A stretch of DNA of 60,499 nt from Bacteroidia bacterium (lineage in GTDB: Bacteria > Bacteroidota > Bacteroidia > Flavobacteriales > Flavobacteriaceae): positions 1-60,499 of the forward strand of contig JAUIBH010000014.1 of NCBI GenBank assembly GCA_030427985.1. Direction: 5' to 3'. Made by a program: the position numbers and the translations under genes. The notes beneath the pieces were generated by a model. It worked only from the letters and a program-made list of their open reading frames with translations. It searched no databases and was not told the DNA's origin. Below are positions 8,987 to 18,607 of the stretch, piece by piece (position 1 is the first letter of the stretch; every line of letters starts with the position of its first letter).

Positions 8987-10456
8987 TTGAACCCGTTAAA
9001 AAGGCTTTTTAAACAGACTTTTATTTATGGACTGGCCACGGTGATGCCGCGTGTCATTTCCTTTTTCCTGTTGCCGCTGTACACTGCCGTTTTTGAAAAT
9101 GCTGCGGGCTATGGGCAATACACCAATATCTATGCTTGGATTGCCATTTTCAATGTCTTTTTGGCCTACGGTATGGAAACCGCTTTTTTTAGGTTCTACC
9201 ATAAATCCGAGGATAAGGAAAGAATAATATCTACCTCGCTGATTTCTCTTTTAGGGTCATCCCTTTTGTTTTTGATTTTGGCATTGGTGGTAAAGCAGTG
9301 GTTGTCCGGCGTTACCAATATCAATCCGGATTATATCAAATTCACCACTTTTATCTTGGTGTTGGATGCCTTGGTCATTATTCCGTTTGCTTTGTTACGC
9401 GCACAGGAGAAACCCATGAAATATGCGGTGCTGAAAACCATTAATGTGGCCATAAATTTGGCATTTAATGTGTTTTTCTTGCTGATTTTACCCAAAATGG
9501 TACAAGAGGAACAGACGGGATTTTTTAATGCCATCTATAAAGAAAATTGGGAAATCCATTACGTTTTGCTGTCAAATGTAATTGCAAGTGGTATTACCTT
9601 ATTGATTTTGTTGCCCACATACTTTAAGGTTTCATACCGATTTGATGTCGCTCTTTGGAAACAAATGCTAAAATATGCAGGTCCTGTAATGATTGCTGGA
9701 ATAGCGTTTACCATAAACGAGGTGCTAGATAAAATTCTGCTGACAGAAATATTACCCGCCGACATTGCAGAATCAGAAGTAGGCAAATATGGGGCGTGCT
9801 ACAAACTAGCGTTATTCATGACTCTGTTCGGAACAGCCTTCCGGATGGGAGTGGAGCCCTTTTTCTTCAGTCATGCCAAAACCGAAAAACCTCAAAAAAC
9901 CTATGCGCAGATTACCAATTATTTTGTGATTTTGGGAAGTGTTATTCTTCTGGGGGTTGTGGCCTATATAGATCTTTTAGGCAAGTTGTTAATTCGAAAC
10001 CCCATTTATTGGGAAGCATTGGATGTGGTTCCCATTATCCTTTTGGGAAGTTTTTGTCTTGGAATTTACCATAATCTGTCCGTATGGTACAAAGTAACCG
10101 ACCAAACCAAATTTGGAGCCTATATTTCATCCATTGGAGCCTTGATTACCCTGATTATTAATGTTGGGCTCATACCAAAAATTGGTTACATGGCCTCAGC
10201 TTTGGCCACCTTGGCTGCCTATGGTAGTATGATGATGTTGTCCTATTTCTTCGGAAGAAAATACTACCCCGTACCCTACAACATGCGGAAAATAATCTTC
10301 TACCTTTCTGTTTCAATTCTCTTTTCTGCCCTTTCCTTCTACGTTTTTAATAGAAATTTAATAGCGGGCAGCCTACTTCTTTTGTTATTTTTGGGATTGA
10401 TTTACAGAATGGAAGGAGATAATTTAAGAAGCATATTTTTAAAGCGTGAAGATTAA
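8987..10456 (+). CDS. polysaccharide/oligosaccharide flippase (MOP/MATE superfamily)
   Basis: 489-residue integral membrane protein with 12-14 hydrophobic segments, starting with the family-typical amphipathic stretch [20 protein letters not shown]. Such Wzx-like proteins flip lipid-linked saccharides across the inner membrane. TTG at 8987 is taken as start because this N-terminal region is conserved and no ATG precedes it in frame; the first internal Met would remove part of helix 1. It overlaps dut by 11 bp and is followed by a sugar nucleotidyltransferase, consistent with envelope polysaccharide work. Exact substrate unknown. Confidence 0.85.
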   Translation: MNPLKRLFKQTFIYGLATVMPRVISFFLLPLYTAVFENAAGYGQYTNIYAWIAIFNVFLAYGMETAFFRFYHKSEDKERIISTSLISLLGSSLLFLILALVVKQWLSGVTNINPDYIKFTTFILVLDALVIIPFALLRAQEKPMKYAVLKTINVAINLAFNVFFLLILPKMVQEEQTGFFNAIYKENWEIHYVLLSNVIASGITLLILLPTYFKVSYRFDVALWKQMLKYAGPVMIAGIAFTINEVLDKILLTEILPADIAESEVGKYGACYKLALFMTLFGTAFRMGVEPFFFSHAKTEKPQKTYAQITNYFVILGSVILLGVVAYIDLLGKLLIRNPIYWEALDVVPIILLGSFCLGIYHNLSVWYKVTDQTKFGAYISSIGALITLIINVGLIPKIGYMASALATLAAYGSMMMLSYFFGRKYYPVPYNMRKIIFYLSVSILFSALSFYVFNRNLIAGSLLLLLFLGLIYRMEGDNLRSIFLKRED

Positions 10457-10880
10457 GATCATTAACAAGTCAAGCCATAAACTGCCTCATTATGAGACTT
10501 TGGCTTCTGCTGGCATGGATTTAAGGGCCAATATTGATTCGGCCATTGTATTAAAACCCTTGGAACGGGCCATTGTCCCCACTGGAATTTTTATGGAACT
10601 GCCCATTGGTTATGAAGCCCAAGTACGGCCACGTAGTGGTTTGGCGGCCAAAAAGGGGATATCTGTCCTCAATGCCCCTGGAACCATTGATGCAGATTAT
10701 CGAGGAGAGGTGGGTGTGATTTTGGTGAACCTTTCCTCTGAAGAATTTGTGGTAGAAAATGGAGAGCGCATTGCTCAAATGGTCATTGCCAAACACGAAC
10801 GGGCCGAATGGGAGGAAGTGGAATCCCTTTCGGAAACTGGCAGAGGAGCTGGTGGATTTGGGAGTACTGGCACCAAATAA
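10446..10880 (+). CDS. dut: dUTP diphosphatase
   Basis: 144-residue trimeric dUTPase that hydrolyses dUTP to dUMP and pyrophosphate, keeping uracil out of DNA and feeding dTMP synthesis. All five motifs are visible in order: [31 protein letters not shown] and the glycine-rich C-terminal [13 protein letters not shown] start at 10446 overlaps the flippase gene by 11 bp; the following residues MKIKIINKS fit the family start. Probably translationally coupled to the flippase. Confidence 0.95.
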   Translation: MKIKIINKSSHKLPHYETLASAGMDLRANIDSAIVLKPLERAIVPTGIFMELPIGYEAQVRPRSGLAAKKGISVLNAPGTIDADYRGEVGVILVNLSSEEFVVENGERIAQMVIAKHERAEWEEVESLSETGRGAGGFGSTGTK

Positions 10881-10888
10881 AGAAAAAT

Positions 10889-10913
10889 GTCAGGTCGAGC
10901 GCAGTCGAGACCT
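10889..10913. repeat. 25-nt dispersed palindromic repeat, copy A
   Basis: AGGTC and GACCT (10892-10896, 10909-10913) flank TCGAGCGCAGTCGA. The same 25 nt occurs in exact reverse complement at 37516-37540, and related cores occur at 4529-4552 and near 51500. Confidence 0.75.
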
Positions 10914-10942
10914 TTTAAATAGAAGTATAATCAATAAAGATA

Positions 10943-10956
10943 CCCGCCTTCGCGGG
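10943..10956. repeat. short GC-rich hairpin before the nucleotidyltransferase
   Basis: CCCGC-CTTC-GCGGG makes a perfect 5-bp stem with a tetraloop, ending 7 nt before the ATG at 10964, where the ribosome binding site would be. It may affect initiation, or may be just another small repeat. Confidence 0.4.
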
Positions 10957-10963
10957 CATTTAT

Positions 10964-11980
10964 ATGAAAATAATCGTACCTATGGCGGGAAGAGGTTCCC
11001 GATTACGACCACATACGCTAACTGTTCCAAAACCGCTAATTCCTGTTGCGGGGAAACCCATTGTGCACCGTTTGGTAAGCGATATTGCCAAGGTATTGGG
11101 TGAACCAATCGAGGAAGTAGCCTTTATTCTAGGCGACCCCGCGTTTTTTGGAGATGATGTTGTGGAAAGTTTGATGCAATTGGCGGAAGAATTGGGAGCA
11201 AAAGGTTCCATTTACAGGCAAGACCAGCCTTTGGGAACCGGTCATGCCATTATGAGCGCCAAGGAATCACTGAGCGGCCCTGCGGTAATTGCTTATGCCG
11301 ATACGTTGATTCGAGCTGATTTTGACCTGGACAAAAGCGCAGACAGTGTTATTTGGGTAAAGCAAGTGGAACACCCCGAAGCCTATGGTGTGGTAAAATT
11401 AAGCGAGCAAAACCAAATTGTGGAACTCGTGGAAAAGCCGAAAGAGTTTGTATCTGATTTGGCGGTGATTGGTATTTATTACTTTAAAGATGTGGGTGTC
11501 CTAAAAAATGAATTGCAGCATGTGCTGGACAATGACATTACCCATGGCGGGGAATATCAAATCAATGATGGGATAAAACGTATGATGGAAAAGGGCATGA
11601 AATTTGTTCCTGGTAAGGTGGATGAATGGATGGATTGCGGAAACAAGAATGTGACCGTGGAAACCAATCAACGCATGTTGGATTTCTTGGATAAAGATGG
11701 GGAAAAACTGATTTCCAATTCGGTGAAACAAGAAAACGCTAATATTATTGAACCCTGTTTTATCGGGGAAAATGTGGTGATTAAGAACACTACGGTTGGA
11801 CCTTACGTTTCTGTGGGGTCTAATACGGTTTTGGAGAATTCCACCATCAAGAACAGTCTTATCCAAAGCAATAGCAAAATATACAATGCCAATTTGGATA
11901 ATGCCATGATTGGAAATCATGTTGTTTTTAATGGTAATTTTGAAACTATAAGTATTGGAGATTATTCTGTTTTGGAATAA
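10964..11980 (+). CDS. sugar-phosphate nucleotidyltransferase (NTP_transferase family)
   Basis: 338 residues. The N-terminal Rossmann-like domain carries the signature IVPMAGRGSRLRPHTL followed by PKPLIPVAGKPI, as in glucose-1-phosphate thymidylyl/uridylyltransferases; the C-terminal part (about 250-338) has repeating short hexapeptide-like turns (IGENVVIKNTTVGPYVSVG) that form a left-handed beta-helix. It probably makes an activated NDP-sugar for cell-surface glycans. The substrate base and sugar cannot be fixed from sequence. It follows flippase-dut in the same direction and precedes a TPR protein by 42 bp. Confidence 0.85.
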   Translation: MKIIVPMAGRGSRLRPHTLTVPKPLIPVAGKPIVHRLVSDIAKVLGEPIEEVAFILGDPAFFGDDVVESLMQLAEELGAKGSIYRQDQPLGTGHAIMSAKESLSGPAVIAYADTLIRADFDLDKSADSVIWVKQVEHPEAYGVVKLSEQNQIVELVEKPKEFVSDLAVIGIYYFKDVGVLKNELQHVLDNDITHGGEYQINDGIKRMMEKGMKFVPGKVDEWMDCGNKNVTVETNQRMLDFLDKDGEKLISNSVKQENANIIEPCFIGENVVIKNTTVGPYVSVGSNTVLENSTIKNSLIQSNSKIYNANLDNAMIGNHVVFNGNFETISIGDYSVLE

Positions 11981-12022
11981 GGTAATACAACTTTTTTTAG
12001 ATGTTATGATGTTTGGGGTAGT

Positions 12023-12943
12023 ATGAATGGTAAGTTTCTTTTTTGGTTGTGCTTAGTTGTGTCCGTTGTGACATACAGTCACACCTATGCCCAAGAAGAA
12101 CAGGAAAGTGCAGAGGTGTATCTTGAAGAATATACCGATGAGTTTCAGGAAAACTTCTTTGAGGCCTTAAAGCAAAAAGGCATTCAAAACTATGATCGCG
12201 CTATTGATTTGTTGCTCAAGTGTAAGCAGTTAGATTCATCCAACAGTGTAGTGGATTATGAATTGGCCAAAGCCTATTCATTGGACCAACAACATATATT
12301 GGCCCAAGAATATGCCGTTAAGGCCCTCAACGCAGAACCAACCGATTTTTGGTATTTAGACAATCTCCTTCATGTTTTGGAAAAGGAAGGAAGTCCTCTG
12401 GAATCGGTTAAACAGGATATCCCTTTTACCAACCAAAAGCTGCAACAAAATTTGGCGCTGGGCTATTTCAAGATGAGAAAGTATAACGATGCCCTTAAGG
12501 TTTTGGAAGGTTTGGGCAGCTCCAAGTTTACAGAAGAATTGACCTCAAAAATCAATGATTCCCTTCAGAAAAAAGAGGACCAAAAAGTAATTTCGGTGGC
12601 AACAAACGAGAAAAAGGATTCCAATGATCCAACTGCACAGTATCGTTCACAGATAGAAGAACTGTTGTCTGAATCAGATTTCGGGCAGGCACTGGCCCTC
12701 TCCAAAGAAGCTTTGGATTCGTATCCGCTACAGCCCTATTTTTATTATGCATATGGAACGGCGTTGAACAACACCTCCAATGCCAACAAAGCCATTGAGG
12801 TTTTGGAAAGTGGCTTGGATTACCTTTTGGACGATGATCAATTGGCCAACAAAATATATGGCGAATTGTCCAAAGCATACACAAGTATTGGCAATACATC
12901 AAAGGCCAATGAATATTTGAACAAGATAAAACCGGGATTATGA
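12023..12943 (+). CDS. secreted/periplasmic TPR protein
   Basis: 306 residues with an N-terminal signal peptide (MNGKFLFWLCLVVSVVTYSHTYAQ) and TPR-like helix pairs around residues 45-120 and 205-300 (for example YDRAIDLLLKCKQLDS, NKAIEVLESGLDYL). The middle part is Lys/Asp-rich and probably flexible. No enzymatic motif is visible; TPR proteins act as protein-binding scaffolds. The stop overlaps the next start by 4 nt (ATGA), so it is likely in an operon with the DUF4292 lipoprotein and the EnvC-like gene, pointing to an envelope role. Confidence 0.8.
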   Translation: MNGKFLFWLCLVVSVVTYSHTYAQEEQESAEVYLEEYTDEFQENFFEALKQKGIQNYDRAIDLLLKCKQLDSSNSVVDYELAKAYSLDQQHILAQEYAVKALNAEPTDFWYLDNLLHVLEKEGSPLESVKQDIPFTNQKLQQNLALGYFKMRKYNDALKVLEGLGSSKFTEELTSKINDSLQKKEDQKVISVATNEKKDSNDPTAQYRSQIEELLSESDFGQALALSKEALDSYPLQPYFYYAYGTALNNTSNANKAIEVLESGLDYLLDDDQLANKIYGELSKAYTSIGNTSKANEYLNKIKPGL

Positions 12944-13728
12944 AGATTGAGTTGAGCTATTTCGGAAAGAGTCGGTTTTGGGTGTTGATTTTGTCAATAC
13001 TTACACTCGGCGCATGTAAAAGTACCAAGACCATTACCAGTGGAGAAGTGGATTCCCGAATGTCCGCCAAGAATATTATTGATAACCACTACACTAACCA
13101 ACCCAACTTCAGGACCTTGAGCGGACGAATTAAAATTGATTATTCCAATGGGGAGGAAAGCCAAGGGGTAAATGTTAGCCTTAGGATGGAAAAGGATAAA
13201 GTCATTTGGATGAGTGCTCCATTGGGTATGTTAAAGGCACATATCACTCCAAACAAAGTGTCGTTCTACAACAAGCTCCAAAATGAATACTTTGATGGCG
13301 ACTTTAGTTATTTGAGTCAGGTTTTGGGAACCGAGCTCGATTTTGACAAAGTTCAGAACCTGCTTTTGGGCAATGCGGTGCTCGATTTAAGAAAAGAAAG
13401 ATTCACATCTTCCATTACAGAAGGCAATTACCAGCTGAAACCCAAAAAGGTGAGAGATTTGTTCAAAATCCTATTTCAGGTAGAACCAAAAAACTTTAAG
13501 ATTGTTACGCAGCAAATCTCCCAACCGGATAATTTTCGGCAGTTACAAGCAAAATATACCTATCAGAATGTTTCAGATAATGTACTTCCAGATGAAATTA
13601 AGATTTTGGCGGAAGACAAAGGGGAGTTGACGACCATTGACCTCAGTTTTCGCAATCTTGAATTGAATAAATCAATGAGTTTTCCGTATAAAGTACCAAA
13701 GGGGTTTGATAAAATTACATTAAAGTAA
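12940..13728 (+). CDS. DUF4292 lipoprotein
   Basis: 262-residue protein with a lipoprotein signal ending at ILTLGACKS (lipidated Cys around residue 26), followed by a beta-rich domain of the LolA/LolB-like DUF4292 type (about 50-260). Motif-like stretches such as FRTLSGRIKIDY and VIWMSAPLGMLKAHI fit this Bacteroidota family, which is thought to handle lipids or lipoproteins in the periplasm (inferred from fold). It lies between a TPR protein (4-nt overlap) and the EnvC-like gene (1-bp gap). Confidence 0.85.
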   Translation: MKIELSYFGKSRFWVLILSILTLGACKSTKTITSGEVDSRMSAKNIIDNHYTNQPNFRTLSGRIKIDYSNGEESQGVNVSLRMEKDKVIWMSAPLGMLKAHITPNKVSFYNKLQNEYFDGDFSYLSQVLGTELDFDKVQNLLLGNAVLDLRKERFTSSITEGNYQLKPKKVRDLFKILFQVEPKNFKIVTQQISQPDNFRQLQAKYTYQNVSDNVLPDEIKILAEDKGELTTIDLSFRNLELNKSMSFPYKVPKGFDKITLK

Positions 13729-13729
13729 T

Positions 13730-14959
13730 ATGAGATATAAAGCATCATATTATCTTTATTTGCTGATTGTTACAATTCTTCTGTCTTTTTCAGGGATTGC
13801 ACAAACAAGTGAACAAAAAGCCCTGGAGGCCAAAAGGGAGCGGTTACAGGAAGAAATCAAGGAAATCAATAGATTGCTCTTTGCCGAACGCAAGGAAAAG
13901 GGGTCTATTTTAGATCAAATGGAGGCCTTGGACAATAGAATCAATGTGCGTCAAGAGCTGATTCGCGTTACCAATCAACAATCCAATTTGCTGAACAGGC
14001 AAATCAATGTTAACATCAGAAACATCAGCAAACTTCGGGAAGATTTAAAAATATTAAAGGAGGATTACGCCAACCTCATTCAAAAAACCTATCAAAATAA
14101 ATCCCAGAACAATAGATTGATGTTTTTGCTTTCCGCTGAAAATTTCTTCCAAGCATTCAAGCGATTGCAATACATGCAACAATATGCCAAACATAGAAAG
14201 AAGCAAGGTGAAGGTATCATAAAAAAGACCGAGGAACTTGCCCAATTAAACAAGGACCTGGTGGAACAGCGAAAGCAGAAGGATCAACTTGTGGCCGAAA
14301 ACACCAAGGCAAAAAACGAGCTGTCCAAAGAGGTGGAATCTCAACGAGACCTTCTGAGAAGTGTTCGCCAAAATGAAGCGAGGTATACCGCAGCCATAGC
14401 CGAAAAGCAAAAGGAAGCACGTAGAATTGAAAGAGAAATTGAGCGGTTGATACGAACCGCCATCGCCAGTTCAAATAAAAGTTCGGGTAGCAGCAACACC
14501 AGTAGTGCAAAGTTTGCTTTGACCCCAGAGGCCAAATTGGTAGCGGATAACTTTTCAGCCAATAAAGGAAGGCTCATTTGGCCCGTTGAAAAAGGAATCA
14601 AAAGCCAAGGGTACGGCGAGTACGCAGACAAATTGTACCCTGGCATAAAACACCGAAACAATGGCGTAACAATTACTACCGACAAAGGCGGTAAGGCCAG
14701 AGCTATTTTTGAAGGAGAGGTAATCGCTATATTCTCTGTTCCCGGTGGGGGAAGGGCCGTGGCTTTAAAGCATGGAAACTACATCAGTACCTACTATAAT
14801 TTGTCCACCTTATATGTTCAAAAAGGTACTAAGGTAGCCGCTAAAGAAGAGCTGGGAGAAATAAATACCAATCGGTCTGACGGCACTACCAAAATGAAAT
14901 TCTATTTGTATCAAGATTCCAATCGACTCAATCCGGAGGATTGGATATATCAATTGTAA
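13730..14959 (+). CDS. envC: EnvC-like murein hydrolase activator (M23/LytM domain)
   Basis: 409 residues: signal peptide (about 1-25), long coiled coil (about 27-245; EQKALEAKRERLQEEIKEI), low-complexity Ser/Asn linker, and a C-terminal LytM/M23 domain (about 280-405). EnvC-type proteins do not cut peptidoglycan but activate amidases during daughter-cell separation. The LytM domain here lacks much of the zinc site: the HxxxD region reads HRNNGVTI, the usual AHL region reads YYNLS, and the HxH region reads MKFYLY. That supports an activator rather than an endopeptidase. It ends 3 bp before the aldo/keto reductase. Confidence 0.88.
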   Translation: MRYKASYYLYLLIVTILLSFSGIAQTSEQKALEAKRERLQEEIKEINRLLFAERKEKGSILDQMEALDNRINVRQELIRVTNQQSNLLNRQINVNIRNISKLREDLKILKEDYANLIQKTYQNKSQNNRLMFLLSAENFFQAFKRLQYMQQYAKHRKKQGEGIIKKTEELAQLNKDLVEQRKQKDQLVAENTKAKNELSKEVESQRDLLRSVRQNEARYTAAIAEKQKEARRIEREIERLIRTAIASSNKSSGSSNTSSAKFALTPEAKLVADNFSANKGRLIWPVEKGIKSQGYGEYADKLYPGIKHRNNGVTITTDKGGKARAIFEGEVIAIFSVPGGGRAVALKHGNYISTYYNLSTLYVQKGTKVAAKEELGEINTNRSDGTTKMKFYLYQDSNRLNPEDWIYQL

Positions 14960-14962
14960 CAC

Positions 14963-15799
14963 ATGAAGAAAATTACCAACCTACAAGGAACGTTTCAATT
15001 GCATAACGGGGTCCAGATGCCCTATTTAGGACTTGGCGTTTATCTATCCGAAGATGGTAGTGAAGTTATCAATGCTGTAAAAGATGCCCTAAACCACGGA
15101 TATCGGCATATTGATACCGCATCATTCTATCATAATGAAGCTGGGGTAGGAACCGGCATCAAGGAAAGTGATGTGGATCGCAAAGACGTTTTCTTGGTGA
15201 CGAAAGTGTGGAATACCGAACAGGGATATGAAAATACCTTAAAAGCGTTTGATGCTAGTTTAAATCGATTGGGCACGGACTACCTCGACCTATATCTAGT
15301 ACATTGGCCCAAGGAAGGACTTTATAAGGACACTTGGAGAGCTTTAGAGAAGTTGTACAAAGAAAAACGGATTCGAGCCATTGGTGTAAGCAACTTTTTA
15401 CAACACCACTTGGAAGATTTATTGACCACAGCGGAGATTGTGCCCATGGTCAACCAAATGGAGTTCCACCCCTATTTGGTGCAGCAGGACCTTATTGACT
15501 TTTGTAACTCAAAAGGCATTAAATACGAAGCCTGGTCCCCACTTATGCAGGGCAATATTTTTGATCTGGACATCATGAAGGATTTGGCAACGAAGTATAA
15601 CAAGACCATTGCCCAAATCGTATTGCGTTGGGATCTTCAAAAAGGCGTGGTCACCATTCCAAAATCATCCAATAAAAATCGCATTATTGCCAATGCAGAC
15701 CTTTTCGATTTTGAACTAACTGAAGAAGATGTGAAACTATTGGACAACTTGGACCGTGGCAAACGATTTGGCCCAGATCCCGATAACTTCGACTTTTAG
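14963..15799 (+). CDS. aldo/keto reductase
   Basis: 278-residue TIM-barrel NADPH-dependent reductase. Catalytic features are present: DTASFYHNEAGVG (Asp and Tyr), VTKVWN (Lys) and YLVHWP (His), with the cofactor region IPKSSNKNRI near residue 230. Family members reduce aldehydes and ketones such as methylglyoxal or 2,5-diketogluconate; the substrate is not deducible. Starts 3 bp after the EnvC-like gene. Confidence 0.9.
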   Translation: MKKITNLQGTFQLHNGVQMPYLGLGVYLSEDGSEVINAVKDALNHGYRHIDTASFYHNEAGVGTGIKESDVDRKDVFLVTKVWNTEQGYENTLKAFDASLNRLGTDYLDLYLVHWPKEGLYKDTWRALEKLYKEKRIRAIGVSNFLQHHLEDLLTTAEIVPMVNQMEFHPYLVQQDLIDFCNSKGIKYEAWSPLMQGNIFDLDIMKDLATKYNKTIAQIVLRWDLQKGVVTIPKSSNKNRIIANADLFDFELTEEDVKLLDNLDRGKRFGPDPDNFDF

Positions 15800-15862
15800 T
15801 TAAAGGATAGTTACATTTAGGGATTCTTAGTTCTAGTAGCGCAGCGGTCTTATTTCTGATAT

Positions 15863-16378
15863 CTATTCTGAAGTAAACAACGCCTTAAGCTCCGTGGCAT
15901 CGGAAGGCTTCAATTTTCCGGCAAGTACCAGACTCAATTGCTTTCGCCGTAATGCAGCGGCATAGCGTTCCTTTTCCAAATCGGTTTCAGGCTCCAAAGG
16001 AGGCACTTCAGTAGGTTTTCCGGTATCATCCACCGCCACAAAGGTATAAATGGCCTCATTGGCCTTGGTCCGCTCTCCAGTAAAGCGATCTTCAATCCAA
16101 ACATCAATAAAGATTTCCATGGAGGTTTTAAAAGCGCGGGAAACAGCAGCTTCCACGGTTACCACACTTCCCAATGGCACAGCGCGATTGAAGGCCACAT
16201 GGTTCACTGAAGCGGTCACCGTAATCCTTCTACTATGCCTACGCGCCGAAATACTGGCAGCACGATCCATTCGGGCTAAAAGCTCGCCTCCAAAAAGATT
16301 GTTCAAGGGGTTGGTCTCGCTGGGCAGTACCAAATCGGTCATTACCGTGCGTGATTCATTGGGAGTTTTAGCGCGCAT
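15863..16378 (-). CDS. acyl-CoA thioesterase (hotdog fold)
   Basis: 171-residue hotdog-fold thioesterase of the YciA/BACH type, which hydrolyses acyl-CoA to free acid and CoA in the cytoplasm. The motif NPLNNLFGGELLARMDRAA (about 23-41) contains the conserved Asn-Gly-Gly-Asp pattern, followed by TASVNHVAFNRAVPLGSVV, typical of the substrate channel. The C-terminal helical tail is Glu/Lys-rich. Convergent with the aldo/keto reductase, with a 63-bp gap. Confidence 0.88.
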   Translation of the reverse strand: MRAKTPNESRTVMTDLVLPSETNPLNNLFGGELLARMDRAASISARRHSRRITVTASVNHVAFNRAVPLGSVVTVEAAVSRAFKTSMEIFIDVWIEDRFTGERTKANEAIYTFVAVDDTGKPTEVPPLEPETDLEKERYAAALRRKQLSLVLAGKLKPSDATELKALFTSE

Positions 16379-16436
16379 ACCTTGTGATTTTGCGCAAAGA
16401 TATTGAAGTGCGGTATGGTTTTAAAGAAAAGAAGGC

Positions 16437-17381
16437 TTATTTCTCAGAAAGCAACCAAGCATCGCGTGATTCCGTGGCTTTTACCTTTCTCAAGAAAACC
16501 AAGGCATCTTTGGGGTCCTCAAAGCTATCGTAGGCGACCTGGTGTAGCCCATATTTGTTGACACCCAAATAAAATGCACTGTACCCTTTTTCCTTGAGTT
16601 GATTCACCCGTTTTTCAGCATTTTGTTCCATCCGGTAGGCACCGGCAATAACATGGTGTTTACCCAACTGCTTTTTGCTGACATTGATGTTGATGGCCGG
16701 AAGCTCCAAAGGGTCACTTTCAAAGAAAGTCGCTTCCTGAATCAATCGGGACACCTCCTGTTGGGCATCTTGTTGGGCGGCCACCTCTTTTTGTTGCAAA
16801 TCACCATATGTTCGGTATGAAGTTACACCCAACGAAATGGCCAAAAGGAAAATGGCAGCATATTTCAGCCATGGTCTGAACGAGGTTTCCTCGCGTTTTT
16901 CTGGAGTGATGATGAACGGAATCTTTTCTTCCAACTCCTCAACCTCTTCTTTCAATACCTCACGTTGAATGGGTGTTGCCGCAAATGAGGCTAATCCAAA
17001 TGAAGAAGTCAAATAATTGACCCTGTTTTCTGGCTGAAATTGAATGCGTTGTTCGCGGTTGAGCCAAAGTTTCCCAATTCCAAAAAGTTCGAGACTTTCA
17101 CCAAGCTCCAATTTTTTGTTCCACTCCTCAGCAACATTTTCCACTTCTTGAAGCAATTCTTCATAACCCAACTTTTTTTCCTTCGCAATATGTGATACCA
17201 ATAGCCCATCATTTTTGGACAATTGGGCATTAAAGGAAATGGACTTGGAAGGAGGAATCAGGGTGTTGGTTGCAGTATCAATTTCTGCGGATTTTCCATG
17301 CGCCAAGAAAGCCCCAAAACCAGGAACCACGACACAATTATATTCAAACAGGAGTTTTTCTATGTAGGAGTCAATCCGCAT
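16437..17381 (-). CDS. HU-CCDC81/SPOR domain membrane protein
   Basis: 314 residues. The N-terminal half (about 1-125; MRIDSYIEKLLFEYNCVVVP) resembles bacterial HU-CCDC81 domains, DNA-binding-type folds arranged as a tandem pair. A single membrane helix follows (about 173-192, LKYAAIFLLAISLGVTSY), then a linker and a C-terminal SPOR domain (about 235-314; HHVIAGAYRMEQNAEKRVNQ) that binds denuded glycan strands at division sites. This topology places HU inside and SPOR in the periplasm. The ATG at 17381 is chosen over an upstream in-frame start because upstream residues are unlike the family. Divergent from dprA. Confidence 0.87.
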   Translation of the reverse strand: MRIDSYIEKLLFEYNCVVVPGFGAFLAHGKSAEIDTATNTLIPPSKSISFNAQLSKNDGLLVSHIAKEKKLGYEELLQEVENVAEEWNKKLELGESLELFGIGKLWLNREQRIQFQPENRVNYLTSSFGLASFAATPIQREVLKEEVEELEEKIPFIITPEKREETSFRPWLKYAAIFLLAISLGVTSYRTYGDLQQKEVAAQQDAQQEVSRLIQEATFFESDPLELPAININVSKKQLGKHHVIAGAYRMEQNAEKRVNQLKEKGYSAFYLGVNKYGLHQVAYDSFEDPKDALVFLRKVKATESRDAWLLSEK

Positions 17382-17486
17382 AGCCACAAATATTGTAAAA
17401 AAAGCAAGAGCACAAAATAAGCAGCATAACTTTTTATTAACATTTGAAAATCTGTATTTTGTGGACAACTTTGACGCCCAAATCAA

Positions 17487-18593
17487 ATGACTGAACCTGA
17501 AATTATTGCGGCGCTGCGCTTGCAGGCCATTCCAAATATTGGCGATGTTACCGCTAAAAAATTAATTGCACATTGCGGTAGTCCAACGGCCGTTTTTGAG
17601 GACAAAATGCAACACCTTTTAAAAATTGACGGTATAGGCCGATTCACCTTGAATGGACTTTATGATGCTGCCTATTTGGATGAAGCTGAAGCGGAATTTC
17701 ATTTCATATCCAAAGAAAACATTGCCTTGTCCTATTTTACGGATGATGACTACCCGTACTACCTGAAGCATTGTCTGGATGCGCCCATCTTGTTGTTTCA
17801 ACGAGGCAATATCAACCTAAACCAAGAACGAATTATCAGTGTGGTGGGGACCCGAAACATTACCAACTACGGGAGTACATTTTGCGAAGCATTTATTGAG
17901 GAGATTGCCCCATTGAACCCCATTATTGTCAGTGGTCTTGCCTATGGGGTGGACATCACCATTCAAAAAGCGGCTATGGATCATGGATTGCAAACCATTG
18001 CCTGTTTGGCTCATGGTTTAAATCAGATTTATCCAAAAGCCCATAAAAAATTTGCCTCCAAAATGGAGCAAAATGGTGGGTTTCTTACTGAATTTTGGAG
18101 CTCCAGTAGTCCGGATCGGGAAAACTTTCTGAAACGCAATCGGATCATTGCCGGAATCAGTGAGGCTACACTAGTGGTAGAGTCAGCCGAAAAAGGGGGT
18201 AGTTTGGTCACAGCAGATTTGGCCAACGGATATAACCGGGAGGTCTTTGCGGTGCCGGGAAGGTGCACCGACAAGTTCAGTAAAGGGTGCAATGACCTCA
18301 TAAAACGACAAAAGGCTCATTTACTGACTTCGGCAGCAGAGTTGGTCTATCTTTTAGGATGGGATTTGGAGGAAAAAAAGGAGGAATCTTCGGTGCAAAA
18401 GCAACTGTTCATCGAATTGGATGAAACAGAACAGTCAATCTACTCCTACCTGCAATTGAACGGAAAACAACTACTGGACACCGTGGCTTTGGCGTGTAAT
18501 CTGCCCATTTTTAAAACCTCTTCCACATTATTGGGTATGGAAATGAAGGGCGTGATCCGACCATTGCCCGGCAAACTGTTTGAAGCGATTTGA
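17487..18593 (+). CDS. dprA: DNA-processing protein DprA
   Basis: 368-residue DprA/Smf that loads RecA onto incoming single-stranded DNA during transformation. It has an N-terminal HhH-like region (IPNIGDVTAKKLIAHCGS), a central Rossmann-like domain (about 105-290) with VVGTRNITNYG, VSGLAYGVDI and FLKRNRIIAGIS, and a C-terminal winged-helix-like DML1 domain (about 310-368). Divergent from the HU-SPOR gene; 105 bp separate the preferred starts. Confidence 0.95.
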   Translation: MTEPEIIAALRLQAIPNIGDVTAKKLIAHCGSPTAVFEDKMQHLLKIDGIGRFTLNGLYDAAYLDEAEAEFHFISKENIALSYFTDDDYPYYLKHCLDAPILLFQRGNINLNQERIISVVGTRNITNYGSTFCEAFIEEIAPLNPIIVSGLAYGVDITIQKAAMDHGLQTIACLAHGLNQIYPKAHKKFASKMEQNGGFLTEFWSSSSPDRENFLKRNRIIAGISEATLVVESAEKGGSLVTADLANGYNREVFAVPGRCTDKFSKGCNDLIKRQKAHLLTSAAELVYLLGWDLEEKKEESSVQKQLFIELDETEQSIYSYLQLNGKQLLDTVALACNLPIFKTSSTLLGMEMKGVIRPLPGKLFEAI

Positions 18594-18607
18594 ATTAAGA
18601 ATTGAAA

